Shown here: one piece after another, positions 1-6,689 of the stretch
Layout of the letters: every line of letters begins with the position of its first letter
Position numbering within the stretch: the stretch's first letter is position 1
Assembly (NCBI GenBank): GCA_002311315.1
Contig: DBZZ01000028.1
Location: 1-18,337, forward strand
Source: Methylococcaceae bacterium UBA1147
GTDB taxonomy: Bacteria; Pseudomonadota; Gammaproteobacteria; Methylococcales; UBA1147
Length of the DNA stretch: 18,337 bases
Reading direction: 5' to 3'
Program-made: the position numbers and the translations under genes
Notes under the pieces: model-generated
The model's input: only the letters and a program-made list of their open reading frames with translations
What the model was told of the DNA's origin: nothing
Database searches by the model: none

Positions 1-56
1 AGGGAGAGCATGACGGCCGGCAACAGTGTCAGCAGGATTTTGCTCTGTAATCTCAT
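1..56 (-). CDS. N-terminus of an unidentified membrane or exported protein (partial)
   Basis: A minus-strand frame begins with ATG at 54-56 and runs off the left edge, leaving only 18 full codons. They read as a short polar start with two basic residues (MRLQSK) followed by a hydrophobic run (ILLTLLPAVML). That is the shape of a signal anchor or first membrane segment, as at the start of many sensor kinases, diguanylate cyclases or chemoreceptors. The frame is closed by TGA seven codons upstream, so this ATG is the natural start, although no strong ribosome binding site precedes it. The family cannot be told from 18 residues. A promoter candidate lies upstream at 206-233. Confidence 0.4.
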   Translation of the reverse strand, partial: MRLQSKILLTLLPAVMLS

Positions 57-205
57 GGCATCAATCCAGCGGTTTCAGCGGTCATTCGGGAGAACCGGTG
101 ATTGTAAAACCGTAAATCTCCTCCTGCGGTAGCTGTATCATCCGATAGGACCCTGATGACTCGCCTTTTCGGACCGGCGACCATAAATGGACCGCCAGTG
201 GATCA

Positions 206-233
206 TTTATACCGAGTATATCGTAGTTGCCAA
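206..233 (-). promoter_or_regulatory. Candidate sigma70 promoter for the partial gene at the left edge
   Basis: On the minus strand TTGGCA (228-233) and TATAAA (206-211) are separated by 16 bases. Each matches the sigma70 consensus at five of six positions. The implied transcript would have a leader of roughly 140 bases before the ATG at 56. No other feature was found in 57-349. Prediction by eye only. Confidence 0.35.
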
Positions 234-349
234 CGGCTTAATTTATGGAGCGGATCTTTTCCCCTTACCTAAACCATTCTTTAAATTGATTTCTTCCTTA
301 AAGACACGCCTCTAAACATCTTGCATTGAAGTGTTACAGCAGCGAATTC

Positions 350-1732
350 CTACCCAATCCTACGCGCTCGTACAGTACGTCCTTTTACTTTACCTTCAGT
401 AAAATAATCCAGTACCGGAGGTAAAGAATCACGTGCAACAGCGAAATAACTGACGCGATCAAAAATATCGATTTTACCAATCTGTGAGAAAGACAAGCCG
501 GCATCTCCGGTCAATGCCCCTAAAATATCACCGGGACGGATTTTGGCTTTTCGGCCTGCATCCAATTGAATGGTGACCATTGGTGATTGCATGAAGAAAT
601 TTGCATCTCGTTTTAATCTGTTTAAATCTCCTACGATAGCGGGCCTATTTTGAAATGACTCGATACCAGAAACACGTATCCGTTCAGAATCGGTGTAAAG
701 GCTTAAAGCGATCCCTTTTTCACCGGCTCGACCAGTACGTCCAATACGATGGACATAAATTTCAGGATCATGAGGCAACTCAAAATTAATCACCGCTTCT
801 AATGATTTAATATCCAACCCCCGTGCCGCCACATCTGTAGCGACTAGAACAGAACAACTATGATTAGCAAACCGGAGTAAGATTTGATCACGATCACGTT
901 GTTCTAGATCACCATGAATCGCCAACGCCTGAATATTCTTATCACGTAGAAATTGAGCCACTTCATTGCATTGTATTTTTGTATGGCAAAATACTAGAGC
1001 TGTTTTGGGCTGGTAATGCTCAAATAATGCTAATAAGTTCTTATGACGGCTACGTTTATTACTTAGGTAAAATTCTTGCTCAATCACTTCTGACTGATGC
1101 TCCGATTCAACTGTCACCGTAATTGGATCTTGCTGAATACGGCGACTCATTTTTTCGATGGTGTCAGGATATGTTGCAGAAAACAGCAAGGTTTGACGAG
1201 TTTTAGGGGTTTTAGAAATTATTTTATGAATCTGTTCTACAAAGCCCATATCTAACATTCTATCGGCTTCATCGAGCACCAACGTTTTTAAGCCTTCAAG
1301 GTTTAAAGTTTCTTTATCTAAATGATCTTGAATACGCCCCGGTGTGCCTACGACAATATGCGCCCCATATTCCAAAGAACTTTTTTGTGGCCAAAACGGT
1401 TTGCCGCCACATAACATGACCACTTTAATATTAGGAATCGCTCTCGCCAATTTACGCAGTTCCTTCCCTACTTGATCAGCCAATTCTCTTGTTGGACACA
1501 AAACCATTGCCTGTACCCCAAAAAAACGGGGGTTAATTTTGTTTAGCAACCCCAAACCAAAAGTCGCTGTTTTACCACTACCCGTTTTTGCTTTAGCGAT
1601 AAGATCTTTACCCGCCAACACATGAGGTAATCCCTGTGCTTGAATAGCCGTCATCTTTTCATAACCCAGCGTATCAAGATTAGCAATTAATGCGTTAGAA
1701 ATAAGTAAAGCAGAAAAACTATCGTCAGCCAT
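350..1732 (-). CDS. dbpA: ATP-dependent RNA helicase DbpA (DEAD box)
   Basis: A 460-residue DEAD-box RNA helicase. DbpA is known to act in the cytoplasm on 50S ribosome assembly, binding hairpin 92 of 23S rRNA through its C-terminal domain. Visible motifs in order: I AKTGSGKT (48-55), Ia PTRELA (80-85), TPGR (130-133), II DEAD (154-157), III SAT (185-187), HGDLEQRDRDQ (273-283), ARGLD (303-307) and VI HRIGRTGR (328-335). From about residue 385 comes the DbpA-type RNA-binding domain, including KAKIRPGDILGALTGD and ending GKVKGRTVRARRIG; this separates it from RhlE, SrmB and CsdA. Length matches the family and all motifs are intact. The gene is clearly A/T-richer than the genes right of 4740. 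It is monocistronic as far as seen, with a possible -10 at 1762-1767. A fragment of a second copy lies upstream at 1973-2065. Confidence 0.95.
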   Translation of the reverse strand: MADDSFSALLISNALIANLDTLGYEKMTAIQAQGLPHVLAGKDLIAKAKTGSGKTATFGLGLLNKINPRFFGVQAMVLCPTRELADQVGKELRKLARAIPNIKVVMLCGGKPFWPQKSSLEYGAHIVVGTPGRIQDHLDKETLNLEGLKTLVLDEADRMLDMGFVEQIHKIISKTPKTRQTLLFSATYPDTIEKMSRRIQQDPITVTVESEHQSEVIEQEFYLSNKRSRHKNLLALFEHYQPKTALVFCHTKIQCNEVAQFLRDKNIQALAIHGDLEQRDRDQILLRFANHSCSVLVATDVAARGLDIKSLEAVINFELPHDPEIYVHRIGRTGRAGEKGIALSLYTDSERIRVSGIESFQNRPAIVGDLNRLKRDANFFMQSPMVTIQLDAGRKAKIRPGDILGALTGDAGLSFSQIGKIDIFDRVSYFAVARDSLPPVLDYFTEGKVKGRTVRARRIG

Positions 1733-1761
1733 AATGTAATACCATTAAATAAAACTTGTTA

Positions 1762-1767
1762 ATTATA
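1762..1767 (-). promoter_or_regulatory. Candidate -10 box for dbpA
   Basis: The minus strand carries a perfect TATAAT here, 30 bases before the dbpA ATG. No good -35 hexamer sits at 16-18 bases (the hexamer at 17 bases is CAGTGC), so the promoter is only suggested. Confidence 0.35.
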
Positions 1768-1793
1768 CTAAGCATAAAAACTTCGCACTGTCA

Positions 1794-1967
1794 TGGATTC
1801 ATGTTTAATCGCTTCATTTTAACCACGGCATTATAATGGATAGGAATTTCAATGCCACTATCCAAATCTATTTTTGGTGAGTCGTACCCCGTACCAGTTT
1901 TTGTGGCACGACCCGGAAGTAGCCATAACGGGTACCCACGGTTCGTTCCGTTCAGAAAAGAAGTGGT
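1794..1967 (-). other. Unidentified open frame, possible gene remnant, in the dbpA-usp gap
   Basis: A minus-strand frame of 58 codons is open between TAA (1968-1970) and TGA (1791-1793). It has no ATG near its beginning, so it is not a complete gene. The translation looks protein-like, with segments such as GYPLWLLPGRATKTGTGYDS and IPIHYNAVVKMKR near the end. It could be the C-terminal end of a lost gene or a non-coding sequence that happens to read open. I do not recognise the family. It lies directly left of the dbpA-like fragment but in a different frame from it. Confidence 0.25.
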
Positions 1968-1977
1968 TTACTGAAAC
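1955..1977. repeat. Left copy of a 23-base imperfect direct repeat flanking usp-sulP
   Basis: The bases from GAAAAGAAG to GAAAC here match 4556-4578 at 20 of 23 positions in the same orientation. The two copies lie outside the usp and sulP genes, one on each side. No longer similarity extends outward from either copy that I can see, so chance similarity is possible. Confidence 0.35.
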
Positions 1978-2065
1978 GAAGTAAGATTTGGTCACGATCG
2001 CGTTGTTCTAAATCACCATGAATCGAAAATTCCTGAATATTCTTATCACGTAGAAATTGAGCCAC
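1973..2065 (-). pseudogene. 31-codon fragment of a second dbpA-like helicase gene
   Basis: The minus-strand reading matches DbpA residues 258-288 of the neighbouring gene at 28 of 31 positions, including HGDLEQRDRDQILLRF. The three differences are A269E, L270F and A271S. At DNA level 1981-2066 matches 877-962 at 79 of 86 bases, and the last codons differ only synonymously (CTT CGT TTC against CTC CGG TTT). Similarity stops sharply on both sides: upstream the frame reads DLLFV in place of the DbpA sequence, and downstream it reads SKPLLF then TGA. It therefore holds neither motif I nor DEAD and cannot be a working helicase. The divergence suggests the remnant of a homologous gene rather than a fresh local copy. 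Confidence 0.85.
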
Positions 2066-2092
2066 TACAAACAATAAATCTTATTCGAAATA

Positions 2093-2959
2093 TTATCTCA
2101 ATAACAGTAGTGGCGTATTGGTATTCAGCAGCATCTTCACCGTAAAACTACCCAAGAGTAGATCATGAATACGGGTATGACTGAAGGCACCCATGATAGT
2201 CAGGTCGATATCATGGCTAACTTGATACTCACAAAGTGCTTGTTCTGGATTTCCCTGCAAACTCGCACCAATGAGTTCGATGTCCCCTGTAGCCTTGAGT
2301 TTTTCGAACGCTTTTTCTAGCAAGCCATTTGCTGAATCATTTTTACTAACACAGACCAAATGACAAATCAGTCCCTTATACAGTGGGCTCGTCGCAACCA
2401 TGTCCACTGTTTTATTAGCAGCTTCGCCGCCGTCGTACGCAATCATGATTCGTTGTGGCGTTTTAAAATCTTCATAAGCAACCAGAATTGGTCGATGCAA
2501 TGAACGGATCATGGCCTCAAGTTTTGCGCCAATCTGGTCAGACTGATCTTCATGTATTTTGCCACGGGCCCCGATAACAAGAACACGAATATCGTCTTCA
2601 AGTTCAATCAAAGACTCAATCAAACTACCGTGTTGTAAACAAGCCAGAGGAGCTGAAAACCCATTTTCAATAACGCGTTCTTTTGCATCTTTCAGGATTA
2701 GTTTTCCTGCTTGTATTCGCATTTTGCCGTGCGAATGTTCAAGGTCAGTAATGTCTTCAAGCAAATGTTCACGGCCATCCATGACGAGGTTACCCGATAG
2801 ATCCGCTGTTGTAGCAGTCTCATGATGATGGTCAATCGTGTTCAAGAGTTTCAAGGGCACATCGACACGTCGTGCTATCCAAACCGCATGATCGCAAACC
2901 GCTTTGCTCAGTGTTGATCCATCGATACAAGCCAAGACCATTTGCTTATTATTTTTCAT
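2093..2959 (-). CDS. Tandem-domain universal stress protein (UspA superfamily)
   Basis: A 288-residue cytoplasmic protein with two UspA folds, about residues 5-145 and 155-288, the length and layout of UspE-type proteins. Domain 1 starts KQMVLACIDGS and carries a nucleotide-binding-like GARGKIHEDQSDQIGAKLEA loop. Domain 2 starts QRIMIAYDGG and ends with GAFSHTRIHDLLLGS then NTNTPLLLLR. Such proteins bind ATP or other small molecules and act in stress survival; the exact role here is unknown. I chose the ATG at 2957-2959 because it begins just before the first beta strand; the longer frame from 3010 would add 17 unlikely residues inside sulP. The start overlaps the sulP stop by 11 bases, so the two genes are probably translationally coupled and work together. 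No terminator is evident downstream. Confidence 0.85.
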   Translation of the reverse strand: MKNNKQMVLACIDGSTLSKAVCDHAVWIARRVDVPLKLLNTIDHHHETATTADLSGNLVMDGREHLLEDITDLEHSHGKMRIQAGKLILKDAKERVIENGFSAPLACLQHGSLIESLIELEDDIRVLVIGARGKIHEDQSDQIGAKLEAMIRSLHRPILVAYEDFKTPQRIMIAYDGGEAANKTVDMVATSPLYKGLICHLVCVSKNDSANGLLEKAFEKLKATGDIELIGASLQGNPEQALCEYQVSHDIDLTIMGAFSHTRIHDLLLGSFTVKMLLNTNTPLLLLR

Positions 2960-4451
2960 TAGAGCGCCCCATAATCTTATCGATTTGTTCTGGTTTATCA
3001 TGAACACCAAAACGATCGATAATCGTTGAGCTGGCCTCGTTCAGTCCAGTTAATTCAACGTCTGCACCCTCTCGCCGAAACTTAAGCACGGCTTTATCCA
3101 ACGCAGAGACAGAAGTGATATCCCAGAAGTGTGCACGGTGTAGATCAATCACAATTTTTTCAACAGCCTCCTTGAAATCAAAGGCCGCAATAAATTTATC
3201 CGAAGAGCTAAAAAACACCTGTCCGATTACATGATAGGTTCGGGTATCACTAACTACATTCATCTCGGATTCAACATACATAAGATGACTGATCTTATTG
3301 GCAAAGAATAAGGACGCTAGCAAGACGCCCACAAACACACCCAATGCAAGATTGTGTGTCCATACCACAACAATGACCGTCATAATCATCACCACACTAG
3401 AAGAAAGCGGATGACTTTTTAAATCACGAAGTGAACCCCAACTGAAGGTACCAATCGAGACCATAATCATCACAGCAACCAATGCAGCCATTGGGATTTG
3501 TTTGATCCAATCACCCAGAAACACAACCATAATCAATAGAAAGATGCCTGCAAGTAAGTTTGATAAACGGCCACGTCCGCCTGATTTAATGTTGATAACA
3601 GATTGACCAATCATGGCGCAACCCGCCATGCCACCCAGTAAACCAGCAGCAATGTTGGCAATACCCTGTCCCTTGCACTCACGATTCTTATCACTGTCGG
3701 TATCGGTTAAATCATCAACAATGGTCGCCGTCATCAAAGATTCCAATAACCCCACTACCGCTAATGGCACGGCAAATGGCAGGATGATATTCAAAGTCTC
3801 AATTGTTAAGGGCACATCTGGCCATAGAAAAACCGGTAAGGTATTCGGTAGGTCACCCATATCTCCCACCGTGCGAATATCTAGATTCAGAGTGATGGCA
3901 ATGCCAGACAGTACAACGATACACACCAACGGCGATGGAATAGATTTGCCGACTAAAGGAAGATAGGGAAATAGATAGATGATCCCAAGACCACCCGCAG
4001 TCATTGCATACACATGCCAGGTGACCTTGGTTAGTTCCGGCAACTGTGCCATAAAAATTAATATGGCTAATGCATTCACAAAACCGGTGACCACTGAACG
4101 AGAAACAAATCGCATTAAACCACCCAGTTTCAGGTAGCCCGCAATGATCTGTAATACGCCTGTCAATAAAGTCGTGACTAATAAATATTGCAGACCGTGG
4201 TCTTTAACCAGCGTCACCATTAATAACGCCATTGCACCCGTCGCCGCACTGATCATGCCCGGGCGTCCACCCACCACAGCGGTGGTTACTGCAATACAAA
4301 AAGAGGCGTAAAGACCAACCTTGGGATCAACACCTGCGATGATCGAAAAGGCAATCGCCTCCGGAATTAGTGCCAAGGCAACAACAAGACCCGCCATAAT
4401 ATCCCCGCGGATATTGCTCAGCCAGTCTTGTTTTTTCGAGACTAAAAGCAT
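2949..4451 (-). CDS. SulP-family anion transporter with STAS domain
   Basis: A 500-residue inner-membrane protein of the SulP (SLC26) family, whose members carry sulfate, bicarbonate or other anions with Na+ or H+. The hydrophobic core starts with the family signature ALALIPEAIAFSIIAGVDP, then GLYASF and GGRPGMISAATGAMALL. The cytoplasmic C-terminal quarter is a STAS domain (around HFWDITSVSALDK). The substrate cannot be read from sequence; bicarbonate or sulfate are both reasonable, and low-affinity uptake for carbon fixation would fit an autotroph (inference). The start is the ATG at 4449-4451, preceded by GAGGAG at good spacing; a frame from TTG four codons earlier would put its start over this ribosome binding site. 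It is the first gene of an operon with the universal stress protein. Base composition matches dbpA, not the urease region. Confidence 0.9.
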   Translation of the reverse strand: MLLVSKKQDWLSNIRGDIMAGLVVALALIPEAIAFSIIAGVDPKVGLYASFCIAVTTAVVGGRPGMISAATGAMALLMVTLVKDHGLQYLLVTTLLTGVLQIIAGYLKLGGLMRFVSRSVVTGFVNALAILIFMAQLPELTKVTWHVYAMTAGGLGIIYLFPYLPLVGKSIPSPLVCIVVLSGIAITLNLDIRTVGDMGDLPNTLPVFLWPDVPLTIETLNIILPFAVPLAVVGLLESLMTATIVDDLTDTDSDKNRECKGQGIANIAAGLLGGMAGCAMIGQSVINIKSGGRGRLSNLLAGIFLLIMVVFLGDWIKQIPMAALVAVMIMVSIGTFSWGSLRDLKSHPLSSSVVMIMTVIVVVWTHNLALGVFVGVLLASLFFANKISHLMYVESEMNVVSDTRTYHVIGQVFFSSSDKFIAAFDFKEAVEKIVIDLHRAHFWDITSVSALDKAVLKFRREGADVELTGLNEASSTIIDRFGVHDKPEQIDKIMGRSNEK

Positions 4452-4555
4452 ATATCTCCTCAAAATGAATTACTTGATCGCAACTAATCTGCCATCAATA
4501 CGAGAAAACAGGACAATCTACCCTGCGGTGGGGCAGAATCAGGCCGACGACAGCC

Positions 4556-4578
4556 GAAAAGAAATGGTTTAGAGAAAC
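4556..4578. repeat. Right copy of the 23-base imperfect direct repeat flanking usp-sulP
   Basis: Matches 1955-1977 at 20 of 23 bases, same orientation. It lies between the sulP start and the tRNA-Asn gene. The rest of 4452-4663 holds no gene that I can support. Confidence 0.35.
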
Positions 4579-4639
4579 ACTGGGAACGCAGTTTCAGCAT
4601 AGCCCCGGTATAGACCCGAGAAAATCAGAAACTTTCAGA

Positions 4640-4655
4640 AATAGCGTAAGCTATT
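4640..4655 (-). terminator. Short hairpin downstream of tRNA-Asn, possible terminator
   Basis: AATAGC (4640-4645) and GCTATT (4650-4655) form a six-pair stem with a four-base loop, 9-24 bases beyond the encoded CCA of the tRNA. On the minus strand it is followed only by TTCTG, not a clean U run, so it may serve as a processing hairpin or weak terminator. Confidence 0.3.
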
Positions 4656-4663
4656 GAAGAGAT

Positions 4664-4739
4664 TGGCTCCCCCGGACGGGCTCGAACCGCCGACCTAGTG
4701 ATTAACAGTCACCCGCTCTACCAGCTGAGCTACAGGGGA
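4664..4739 (-). tRNA. tRNA-Asn (GTT anticodon), CCA encoded
   Basis: Read on the minus strand the gene folds as a full cloverleaf. The acceptor TCCCCTG pairs with CGGGGGA (one T-G pair). The D arm is GCTC-AGCTGGTA-GAGC. The anticodon stem GGTGA/TCACT encloses CTGTTAA with anticodon GTT. The variable loop is AGGTC, and the T arm GGCGG-TTCGAGC-CCGTC is followed by discriminator G and CCA at 4664-4666. The pattern is that of bacterial tRNA-Asn. The 3' end faces the AT-rich block on the left, and tRNA 3' ends are common integration sites. A strong promoter lies just upstream. Confidence 0.97.
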
Positions 4740-4756
4740 ACATCATTGAACCGTAT

Positions 4757-4785
4757 ATTGTACGTATATCGATATTTTTGGTCAA
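4757..4785 (-). promoter_or_regulatory. Sigma70 promoter of tRNA-Asn
   Basis: On the minus strand TTGACC (4780-4785) and TACAAT (4757-4762) stand 17 bases apart, each five of six to consensus. The expected transcription start near 4750 lies about ten bases before the mature tRNA 5' end. Confidence 0.75.
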
Positions 4786-5169
4786 TCACAAAATAGAGCT
4801 ATGTTCGCGGTTTCGAATGAAATTAACGCAGAAATTTCGTCGTTAATCAAACCACTGAGGTTTTGCCCCAGCTGTTTTGTGATTTCCCTATTGTCGTCTG
4901 GCGTAGTCTCCCTGCCGGCTTCGATCAAACAAGCCTTGGTGACATCGAGTATGAAAGTTTCCAATCGCCAGTTAGGCTCCCGAGAGAATCCGTTTGGGTC
5001 AGGTAAAAAAAGAGACCTCCTTCAACACCACGCTGGACTGATTCATGATCAACGAATAAAGCCTCAGACCTTATCTTGATCCCTATGAAACAGCAGATGC
5101 CAGGTAGAGCATCATTCCCTGCTGCGAACTCCTCTTCTCCATGTGCCGGCATCACAATTGGCCAAAGCC
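4786..5169. other. Gap between tRNA-Asn and thiD with no supported gene
   Basis: Several short open frames exist on both strands (the clearest on minus, 4782-4964, 60 codons from a TTG). None has a convincing ribosome binding site, a recognised family or a better-than-shadow look. The 60-codon frame ends inside the -35 box of the tRNA promoter. No thiamine riboswitch (no CTGAGA-type THI box) is seen before thiD. Confidence 0.5.
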
Positions 5170-5198
5170 TTGGCATGCTATGATTCCAAGCCTAGATT
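5170..5198 (+). promoter_or_regulatory. Candidate sigma70 promoter for thiD-thiE
   Basis: TTGGCA (5170-5175, five of six) and TAGATT (5193-5198, four of six) stand 17 bases apart and would give a leader of about 18 bases before the thiD ATG at 5223. Prediction by eye. Confidence 0.45.
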
Positions 5199-5222
5199 GT
5201 TACATCCCCTGGAACCCTTCGT

Positions 5223-6011
5223 ATGTCCAATCCCCGTCCCGTTGTACTGAGTATCTCCGGGCATGACCCGAGCGGAGGAGCAGGAATCCAGGCGGATATC
5301 GAAACCAGCCTGGCACTTGGCTGCCATTCCTGCACCGTTATCACCGCACTGACGATTCAGGACACGGTTGATATCAGGAAGATCATTCCGCAGCCGGCGG
5401 AACAGGTGGAGCAGCAACTACGCCTCCTGTTCGATGACCTGCCGATCCGCTGTGTCAAAATTGGTCTGATTGGATCTTCCGAGATGGTCAATACCATTGA
5501 ATCGGTGATTAGAACCACTGACGTTCCCGTTGTTCTTGACCCGGTTCTGGCGGCAGGCGGAGGTTTTGATTTCTCAAGCCGGGAACTGGTTGATTCATTG
5601 ATCACCCAACTGATTCCCCTGTCCACCGTGATCACACCCAACAGCCACGAAGCCAGACGGTTGATCAAAACTACGAAGAACCTCGATGAATGCGGGCGCC
5701 GCCTGAATAACCTGGGCTGTAACCATGTTCTGGTTACCGGAGCCCATGATCAAAGTCCTGAGGTCAACAACGTACTTTACCGGCCTTCAGAATCCCCCCT
5801 GCGATTTTCATGGAAGCGATTGGCCGGCAGCCACCACGGTTCTGGTTGTACACTGGCATCGGCGATAGCTGCCTTGCTGGCTCACGGCCAGCTCCCCGTG
5901 GAAGCTGTAAGCAATGCCCAGGACTTCACCTGGAAGGCCCTTGAGGCCGGCATCCCTTCCAGAAAAGGCCAGAGCATCCCGAACCGCGCCCACGGTCTTG
6001 GTGCCCCATGA
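5223..6011 (+). CDS. thiD: Hydroxymethylpyrimidine/phosphomethylpyrimidine kinase ThiD
   Basis: A 262-residue cytoplasmic ribokinase-fold enzyme. ThiD phosphorylates HMP and HMP-P to HMP-PP, the pyrimidine half of thiamine. Visible motifs are the N-terminal substrate motif SGHDPSGGAGIQAD (12-25), the TPNSHEA segment (138-144) and the C-terminal anion-hole motif GSGCT (206-210), with Cys209 at the catalytic position. Length fits the family. The ATG follows only a weak GGA-type ribosome binding site. The stop overlaps the thiE start by four bases (ATGA), so the two thiamine enzymes are translated together. No thiamine riboswitch is visible in front. Confidence 0.93.
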   Translation: MSNPRPVVLSISGHDPSGGAGIQADIETSLALGCHSCTVITALTIQDTVDIRKIIPQPAEQVEQQLRLLFDDLPIRCVKIGLIGSSEMVNTIESVIRTTDVPVVLDPVLAAGGGFDFSSRELVDSLITQLIPLSTVITPNSHEARRLIKTTKNLDECGRRLNNLGCNHVLVTGAHDQSPEVNNVLYRPSESPLRFSWKRLAGSHHGSGCTLASAIAALLAHGQLPVEAVSNAQDFTWKALEAGIPSRKGQSIPNRAHGLGAP

Positions 6012-6658
6012 TTGCGCCCTTTCCAGATTCAGGGTTGTACGCAATTACCGATTCCAGCCGTTGGAGCGGCCGCAAACTGGTTCGCGCGGTTGACCAGTGC
6101 ATTGATGGCGGTGCCAAGGTATTGCAGTTTAGGGAAAAGACCAGGGAGCCGGATATCGCTTTGGTCAGGGAACTCCTCAAGCTGTGCCGATCACACAGGG
6201 TTCCTTTCATCATCAACGACGACATCGATCTCGCTCTGCGGGTCAATGCGGACGGTGTCCACCTCGGCCGGCGTGACGGCGATGTCGTACAGGCACGCCA
6301 ACGGCTGGGAGCCGGAGCGATCGTCGGAATCTCGTGTTATGATTTGCCCGGAAGAGCCCTCCAGGCGGAGCGCGATGGGGCAAATTACGTGGCTTTCGGA
6401 GCTTTTTTCCCGTCGTCCACGAAACCCAGCGCCACCCCGGTCGATCACGACATCCTGAAACGTATTTCGCTTCGGGTTCCGGTGGTCGCGATCGGTGGAA
6501 TCACCCCAGACAATGGCAATCAGTTGCTTGAGGCCGGGGCAAACCTGCTGGCCGTCATCAAAGGAATTTTCGGGCAGGACGACCCACGGAAGGCGGCTGA
6601 GAACTATCGGCAATTGTTCGAACCCTCGAACGGCTGCCGTAAAAGCCACCCCCCCTGA
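6008..6658 (+). CDS. thiE: Thiamine-phosphate synthase ThiE
   Basis: A 216-residue TIM-barrel enzyme joining HMP-PP (made by ThiD) with the thiazole phosphate to give thiamine monophosphate. Family motifs are present in order: LYAITD near the start, QFREK (40-44, pyrophosphate binding), NDD (70-72), DGVHLG (82-87), the loop FFPSSTK (133-139) and AIGGITPDN (161-169). Length is normal and no key residue appears lost. The start overlaps thiD. After the stop there are only 31 bases to the soxY start with no obvious terminator, so transcription probably continues into soxYZ. Confidence 0.93.
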   Translation: MIAPFPDSGLYAITDSSRWSGRKLVRAVDQCIDGGAKVLQFREKTREPDIALVRELLKLCRSHRVPFIINDDIDLALRVNADGVHLGRRDGDVVQARQRLGAGAIVGISCYDLPGRALQAERDGANYVAFGAFFPSSTKPSATPVDHDILKRISLRVPVVAIGGITPDNGNQLLEAGANLLAVIKGIFGQDDPRKAAENYRQLFEPSNGCRKSHPP

Positions 6659-6689
6659 AATCGGTCGATACCTGGCACTTGATTTCGAA

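Noticed and set aside
2093..2959. Missing second glycine in the domain-2 nucleotide loop of the stress protein
   Set aside because: The GAFSHTR form is, as far as I know, usual in tandem Usp proteins, so it is not treated as an anomaly.
2960..3010. Upstream extension of the universal stress protein
   Set aside because: The added 17 residues lie inside the sulP STAS region and precede the conserved first strand; the ATG at 2957-2959 fits the family.
4452..4463. TTG start for sulP four codons upstream
   Set aside because: It overlaps the GAGGAG ribosome binding site that properly serves the ATG at 4449-4451.
4925..5176. 83-codon minus-strand frame before thiD
   Set aside because: No family, no ribosome binding site, overlaps other random frames and the thiD promoter candidate.
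5100..5222. Thiamine (TPP) riboswitch before thiD
   Set aside because: No THI-box CTGAGA-type sequence and the leader from the likely promoter is only about 18 bases.
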